Source of the DNA: Alsobacter sp046349155
GTDB lineage: Bacteria > Pseudomonadota > Alphaproteobacteria > Rhizobiales > Beijerinckiaceae
Assembly: GCA_046349155.1 (NCBI GenBank)
Contig: JAXMCW010000005.1
Location: 124,001 to 188,000 of the forward strand
DNA length: 64,000 nucleotides
Direction of reading: 5' to 3'
Of the stretch, positions 60,069 through 64,000 are shown one piece after another (position 1 is the stretch's first letter; each line of letters starts with the position of its first letter). The notes under the pieces are model-generated. The model was not told the origin of the DNA and ran no database searches. It worked only from the letters and a program-made list of their open reading frames with translations. Both the position numbers and the translations under genes were made by a program.

Positions 60069-61181
60069 ATGTCGGCATCCATCTCTGCCGCTGGAGTGAA
60101 AACTGTGCTGGACGATGACGGGGTCCTCGCCGCCACGCTCTCGGCTCTCACCGATCCTGTCATCCTGATCGACGGCCGAGCCACGGTGCTCCTTTTCAAC
60201 GAGGCCGCCGCCAGGGTGTGGCCATCGCTCCAGCGCGCCTGGCCTTTGTCGTTCACCCTCCGGTCGCCGGCGATCGTCGAGGCCGTGGACAGGGTGCTGC
60301 AAGGCGAGGCCAGCATCGTGGCGGACTACTCGGAGCGTGTCCCTGTGGAGCGCCTCTACGAGTTTCGCGTCACCGCCATCGCGTCTGTCCCCCGCCTCGC
60401 GGCGCCGCGGTCGCAGCCGGCCGCGCTCCTCGTTTTTCGCGACCTTACCGAAGCTCGACGACTCGAAATGATGCGGGTCGATTTCGTCGCGAATGCGAGC
60501 CACGAACTGCGCACACCGCTCGCATCTCTCCTCGGCTTCATCGAGACCCTGCAGGGCCCCGCGCGCGACGACGCAAAGGCTCGCGAACGCTTCCTGGAGA
60601 TCATGCGCACGCAGGCACGGCGTATGGCGAGGCTCGTGGACGACCTCCTCTCGCTGTCTCGCGTGGAGATGAGCGAGCACCGTCGCCCGCGCGACCCGGT
60701 CGACCTCGGCGTCATCCTACGCCAGATGGCCGACACCTTGCGCCCGCTCGCGATCGAGCGCGGCGTCGAGGTTGTTCTTGAGATCGGGGAGGGGCCTTTC
60801 TCGGTGGCCGGCGACCGGGACGAACTTGCGCGCGTCGCGGAGAACCTCATCGAGAACGCCATCAAGTATGGACAAACCGGTCGGAGGGTCGACGTTCGGC
60901 TGGACAGGCTCGGTGAAGGACGCGACGCGCTCGTCGCCCTCGACGTGCGCGACTACGGCCCGGGAATCGCGCCAGAGCACGTGCCCCGGCTGACCGAGCG
61001 CTTCTATCGCGTGGATACGGCTGACAGCCGTGAAAAGGGCGGCACGGGGCTCGGGCTCGCGATCGTGAAGCACATCGTCAATCGCCATACGGGAAGACTG
61101 TCCATCGACAGCCGGATGGGCGAGGGCGCCCGTTTCCGTGTCACGATTCCCGCATTGCTTCCCGAAGCAGTGGCTAGTTGA
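60069..61181 (+). CDS. phoR: Phosphate regulon sensor kinase PhoR
   Basis: A 370-residue histidine kinase with a PAS-like N-terminus and no transmembrane helix, shorter than E. coli PhoR and typical of rhizobial forms. The phosphorylated His145 is in DFVANASHELRTPLASLLGF; N-box ENLIENAIKYG, G-box RDYGPGIAPEHVPRLTERFY and GGTGLGLAIVKHI follow. RFYRVDTADSREKGG is the PhoR-type F box. It should phosphorylate PhoB when phosphate is short, with the Pst transporter and PhoU as inputs. pst and phoU genes do not lie between phoR and phoB, unlike the usual rhizobial order. Confidence 0.9.
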   Translation: MSASISAAGVKTVLDDDGVLAATLSALTDPVILIDGRATVLLFNEAAARVWPSLQRAWPLSFTLRSPAIVEAVDRVLQGEASIVADYSERVPVERLYEFRVTAIASVPRLAAPRSQPAALLVFRDLTEARRLEMMRVDFVANASHELRTPLASLLGFIETLQGPARDDAKARERFLEIMRTQARRMARLVDDLLSLSRVEMSEHRRPRDPVDLGVILRQMADTLRPLAIERGVEVVLEIGEGPFSVAGDRDELARVAENLIENAIKYGQTGRRVDVRLDRLGEGRDALVALDVRDYGPGIAPEHVPRLTERFYRVDTADSREKGGTGLGLAIVKHIVNRHTGRLSIDSRMGEGARFRVTIPALLPEAVAS

Positions 61182-61200
61182 GAAATTTCAGCCAGTTAGG

Positions 61201-61229
61201 CTGTTATATTACCGTCACCGATCAGTCAT
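61201..61229 (+). promoter_or_regulatory. PHO-box-like site before phoB
   Basis: CTGTTAT-ATTA-CCGTCAC-CGAT-CAGTCAT contains three heptamers with an exact 11-base period, resembling the PhoB-binding consensus CTGTCAT-N4-CTGTCAT. It lies 38-66 bases before the phoB start, in the gap after phoR, suggesting autoactivation of a separate phoB transcript. Confidence 0.65.
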
Positions 61230-61266
61230 AGACAAGGGGTGCCCGCAACACAGGGGACTCGGATCG

Positions 61267-61974
61267 ATGTCGACGGCGCCGCATATCCTGATCGTCGAGG
61301 ACGAAGAGCCGCTCACCCTGCTGCTTCGTTATAATCTGGAGGCAGAGGGCTATCGCGTCGAGGTGGTGGCGCGCGGGGACGAAGCGGAGCTTCGACTCCG
61401 CGAGACGGTACCCGATCTCGTCCTGCTTGACTGGATGCTTCCTGGGCTGTCCGGCATCGAACTCTGCCGGCGGCTGCGCCAGCGCACGGAGACTCAGCGC
61501 TTGCCCGTGATCATGCTCACCGCGCGTGGCGAGGAGAGCGAGCGCGTGCGCGGACTTGCGACCGGCGCCGATGACTACGTGGTGAAGCCATTTTCCGTTC
61601 CCGAACTCATCGCCCGTGTGCGGGCCCTCCTGAGGCGTGCCTCACCAGAACGGGTGGCGACACTTCTCGAAGCGGGCGACATCGCGCTGGACCGTGAAAC
61701 ACGCCGTGTGCGTCGGGCCGGCCGGGAACTCCATTTCGGTCCGACGGAATTCCGCATGCTGGAATTCCTCATGGAAAAGCCGGGTCGCGTTTTCACACGC
61801 GCCCAGCTTCTCGACGGGGTCTGGGGGCTCGACGCCGACCTCGATGAGCGGACGGTCGACGTCCATGTCGGCCGGCTTCGGAAGGTGCTCAATCGACCCC
61901 GCGAACGCGATCCGATCCGGACCGTGAGGGGCGCCGGCTATTCCTTCGACGAGACATTCGCGAAGAAGGCCTGA
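61267..61974 (+). CDS. phoB: Phosphate regulon response regulator PhoB
   Basis: A 235-residue OmpR-family regulator. The receiver holds acidic Glu11/Asp12, the phosphorylated Asp55 in VLLDWMLPG, Thr85 and Lys107 in VVKPF. The winged helix has HFGPTEFRMLEFLMEKPGRV, LLDGVWGLDADLDERTVDVH and VGRLRKVLN, and GAGYSF at the end. It binds PHO boxes when phosphorylated by PhoR. ATG 61267 is the family start; an open frame from 61138 overlaps phoR and is not needed. Confidence 0.93.
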   Translation: MSTAPHILIVEDEEPLTLLLRYNLEAEGYRVEVVARGDEAELRLRETVPDLVLLDWMLPGLSGIELCRRLRQRTETQRLPVIMLTARGEESERVRGLATGADDYVVKPFSVPELIARVRALLRRASPERVATLLEAGDIALDRETRRVRRAGRELHFGPTEFRMLEFLMEKPGRVFTRAQLLDGVWGLDADLDERTVDVHVGRLRKVLNRPRERDPIRTVRGAGYSFDETFAKKA

Positions 61975-62076
61975 AACCTTCTCTTGGGCCCGTCTGCCGT
62001 CGTCTTCAACGACGCCACTTTCGCTTGAGACACGCGTCGTAGGCGCACAACCGAGTGACGCGTGAAGGCGCCTGAC

Positions 62077-62619
62077 TTAGCCTTTGGCCAGGAGCTTCTT
62101 TTCCCGACGGCGCTCGAGAGAAGGCTGGTAGGCGACCTGGGAATGGTACGCACAATAGGGCGTTCCTGGCGGCGACTTGGCGCCGCAGAAGCGGAATTCG
62201 GGCGTCGTGGGGTCGCCATGGGGCCAGCGGCACATGGACTCCCTGAGTTCCATGATTGTCACCCGCTCGGAGATCGGGATCACAACCTCTTGCACCGGCT
62301 GCGGCGCGACCTGGATCAACGCGGCCGGCGCTGCTTCCAGCTTGGGAGCCAACGCGAGATTGCCGCGCACCTGGGGCGCACCCCCGCCGGAGCCTCCATG
62401 CGTGAGCGGATGGCTTGGCGCACGTGTGGCCTTGCGCGGAGGACGGGCCGCCTGGACCGGCGGCGCCTTCGCGCGTCCCGAGAGTCCGAGACGATGGACC
62501 TTTCCGATGACGGCATTACGGGTCACCCCGCTGCCGAGCTCGCTGGCGATCTGGCTCGCGCTCAGACCCTGGGTCCAGAGCTTCTTGAGAAGTTCGACCC
62601 GCTCGTCGGTCCAGGACAT
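62077..62619 (-). CDS. gcrA: GcrA cell-cycle regulator
   Basis: A 180-residue GcrA-family protein. The N-terminal helix-turn-helix MSWTDERVELLKKLWTQGLS then ASQIASELGSGVTRNAVIGK and VHRLGLSGR is diagnostic. A Pro/Ala-rich linker follows. The C-terminal SIMELRE-like segment (ITIMELRESMCRWPHGDP) and FCGAKSPPGTPYCAYHSQVA form the sigma-70-interacting domain with a likely Cys/His metal site. GcrA activates CcrM-methylated promoters with RNA polymerase. GANTC sites lie upstream of its own start. Confidence 0.93.
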   Translation of the reverse strand: MSWTDERVELLKKLWTQGLSASQIASELGSGVTRNAVIGKVHRLGLSGRAKAPPVQAARPPRKATRAPSHPLTHGGSGGGAPQVRGNLALAPKLEAAPAALIQVAPQPVQEVVIPISERVTIMELRESMCRWPHGDPTTPEFRFCGAKSPPGTPYCAYHSQVAYQPSLERRREKKLLAKG

Positions 62620-62910
62620 CAGCCTCTTCCTTGTTCAGTCTTGCGCCAGATGAATCCAATATCGCCCGCCGCTCCACACCCGCGGAGCACGTGCTGAATA
62701 CTCGTCACCGACCTTTGGTTTGCCGCACCAGATGTCGTATTCGACAGATCGGAACCTACGATATAGGGCGACTCCCGTGCAAGAGTCCGCCCGGCATCCA
62801 ATGCCGCCGCCCGGGGTTTTCCCCAAGCATCGTGGCATGAGCACGGCAGCCGCCGAGTTCTCGCCGATCGGCAGGGCAAGGCTGAAGATCCTGCCGCGCC
62901 AAGGCATTCG

Positions 62911-62939
62911 TTGACAGGATCGGCCCGCGAAACCATAGT
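62911..62939 (+). promoter_or_regulatory. Sigma-70-like promoter before argD
   Basis: TTGACA (62911-62916) and CATAGT (62934-62939) are 17 bases apart. The -35 matches perfectly and the -10 at four of six positions. The start point would lie near 62946, at the first base of the hairpin that follows. Confidence 0.5.
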
Positions 62940-62945
62940 TGTAAC

Positions 62946-62976
62946 AGTGCCGCCCGGAGGGGCGGCACTCGTTTTT
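62946..62976 (+). terminator. Terminator-like hairpin in argD leader
   Basis: AGTGCCGCC pairs perfectly with GGCGGCACT around CGGAGG, followed by CG and five Ts. It is 137 bases before the argD start and just downstream of a promoter-like sequence. It is either an attenuator, a protective 5' hairpin or the end of an upstream short transcript. Confidence 0.55.
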
Positions 62977-63112
62977 CGGGCCAGTCCCAAGTCGTCTAGC
63001 CTAGGGCTGGATTGCGCAGGCGGCCCGAGACAGTCCCGTCCAACCCGTCGAGGAACCGACAACCGTAACCCCGCGGCCGCGCTGCGGCCCGCCGTGCCAG
63101 AAAGACAATCCC

Positions 63113-64000
63113 ATGGCCACCAAGAGCCTGGCTTCCACGAGCCTGCCGAAAGAGAGCCCCCGGCCGTCGCCGCTTCTGCCGACGTTTGCGCGCGCGGATC
63201 TCTCCTTCGAGCGAGGCGAGGGGCCGTGGCTTTTTACGCCACAGGGTGAGCGCTACCTCGACTTCGGTTCGGGGATCGCCGTGAACTCACTTGGCCACTC
63301 TCACCCGCACCTCGTGGACGCGCTGACGCAGCAGGCTGGAAAGGTCTGGCACGTCTCCAACCTGTACCAGATACCGGAGGGCGCGCGGCTCGCTGAACGC
63401 CTCGTGGACGCGACCTTCGCCGACCACGTTTTCTTCACAAACTCGGGCGCCGAAGCGCTGGAATGCGCCATCAAGATGACGCGAAAGTACCATGCGGCGA
63501 ACGGCCATCCAGAGCGGTTCCGCATCATTACTTTTGAAGGAGCCTTCCATGGCCGTACCCTGGCGACCATCGCAGCTGGCGGGCAGGCCAAGTATCTCGA
63601 AGGCTTCGGTCCTAAGGTCGATGGGTTCGACCAAGTACCGTTCGGCGACCACGAGGCACTGAAGGCCGCGATTACGCCGGAGACTGCGGGTATCCTTATC
63701 GAGCCGATCCAGGGCGAAGGGGGCGTGCGTCCCGTGCCGCCGCAGTGCCTGCGCGGCCTTCGCGAGCTCTGCGACGAGAACGGCCTGCTCCTGATCTTCG
63801 ACGAGGTTCAGACCGGCGTCGGGCGGACCGGCAAGCTTTTCGCGTACCAGCATAGCGGCGTCGAGCCTGACATCATGGCCATCGCCAAGGGTATCGGAGG
63901 CGGGTTTCCGATGGGCGCCTGCCTTTCGACGCTGGAGGCTGGCAAGGGGATGACCGCCGGCGTTCATGGCACGACCTTTGGCGGCAATCCGCTCGCGATG
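63113..64000 (+). CDS. argD: Acetylornithine/N-succinyldiaminopimelate aminotransferase, 3'-truncated by window edge
   Basis: The first 296 codons of a class III aminotransferase. LLPTFARADLSFERGEGPWL, YLDFGSGIAVNSLGHSHPHL, FFTNSGAEALECAIKMTRKY, FEGAFHGRTLATIAAGGQAK, GILIEPIQGEGGVRPVPPQC, FDEVQTGVGRTGKLFAYQHS and the PLP lysine in AIAKGIGGGFPMGACLS agree with ArgD throughout. It transfers the amino group from N-acetylornithine to 2-oxoglutarate in arginine synthesis. The rest of the gene lies outside the window; argF often follows in related genomes. Confidence 0.9.
   Translation, partial: MATKSLASTSLPKESPRPSPLLPTFARADLSFERGEGPWLFTPQGERYLDFGSGIAVNSLGHSHPHLVDALTQQAGKVWHVSNLYQIPEGARLAERLVDATFADHVFFTNSGAEALECAIKMTRKYHAANGHPERFRIITFEGAFHGRTLATIAAGGQAKYLEGFGPKVDGFDQVPFGDHEALKAAITPETAGILIEPIQGEGGVRPVPPQCLRGLRELCDENGLLLIFDEVQTGVGRTGKLFAYQHSGVEPDIMAIAKGIGGGFPMGACLSTLEAGKGMTAGVHGTTFGGNPLAM

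Larger units (their letters stand above)
62620..63112. other. Divergent promoter region, gcrA and argD
   Basis: About 490 bases. It contains three GANTC (CcrM) sites at 62652-62656, 62770-62774 and 62783-62787, a sigma-70-like promoter at 62911-62939 and a terminator-like hairpin at 62946-62976. No gene is visible. Confidence 0.55.

Overview
The window looks like chromosomal DNA of a high-GC alphaproteobacterium, most likely of the order Hyphomicrobiales (Rhizobiales). It carries a GcrA cell-cycle regulator, two DUF1476 (ATP synthase zeta-type) proteins, a PhoR/PhoB pair with a PHO-box-like site, an arsenic operon with an AqpS-type channel, membrane-anchored trehalose-phosphate synthase and many ABC transporters for small nitrogenous compounds. 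The genus cannot be fixed from this sequence alone.

Layout. 0-7 kb: the end of a LuxR-type regulator, a degraded IS5-like remnant, an exported Ser/Gly/Thr repeat protein, a membrane methyltransferase, two polytopic membrane proteins and an exported Ntn-hydrolase. 7.4-12.3 kb: an arsenic operon (ArsR-arsenate reductase fusion, aquaglyceroporin, glutaredoxin-type ArsC, ArsH, two-domain ArsA) behind a strong inverted repeat, with no ArsB or Acr3 gene. A recombinase fragment and a small repeated coding segment lie at its edges. 12.6-13.4 kb: lytic transglycosylase. 14.1-30.3 kb: a catabolic region with a dipeptide-type ABC transporter, two amidohydrolases, a GntR/FCD regulator with two matching operator-like sites, two class III aminotransferases and a HyuA/HyuB pair whose HyuB has an extra N-terminal zinc-ribbon-like segment. 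This suggests uptake and opening of a cyclic amide followed by transamination.

30.3-39 kb: an IS6-type transposase remnant, tRNA-Arg(ACG), an L,D-transpeptidase, an S10 carboxypeptidase, a large MscS channel, a YcaQ-type DNA glycosylase, GNAT, Nudix and an EamA transporter. 39.8-47.7 kb: a second nitrogen-compound cluster (RidA, FAD oxidase, flavodoxin-fold reductase, CodA-like deaminase, NMT1/SsuABC-type transporter, creatininase-family hydrolase). Four sites with the sigma-54 layout GG-N10-GC precede its transcription units, pointing to RpoN/NtrC control. 47.7-52.4 kb: tandem DUF1476 genes, a DUF1254/DUF1214 protein, a tiny reading frame whose ribosome-binding site is complementary to 17 bases of the 16S rRNA 3' end, and prfC. 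52.6-57.7 kb: otsA (with membrane anchor), otsB, a GH15 enzyme and a proline-rich small protein. 57.8-64 kb: an Ldh2-type dehydrogenase, an LPG-synthase-like membrane protein, phoR, phoB, gcrA and the start of argD, which runs off the window.

The strongest leads for something new are the sigma-54-linked cluster at 39.8-47.7 kb, the tiny frame with maximal anti-16S complementarity near 50.6 kb, and the GntR/HyuAB/aminotransferase region. Every call rests on reading the sequence; no database search was possible.
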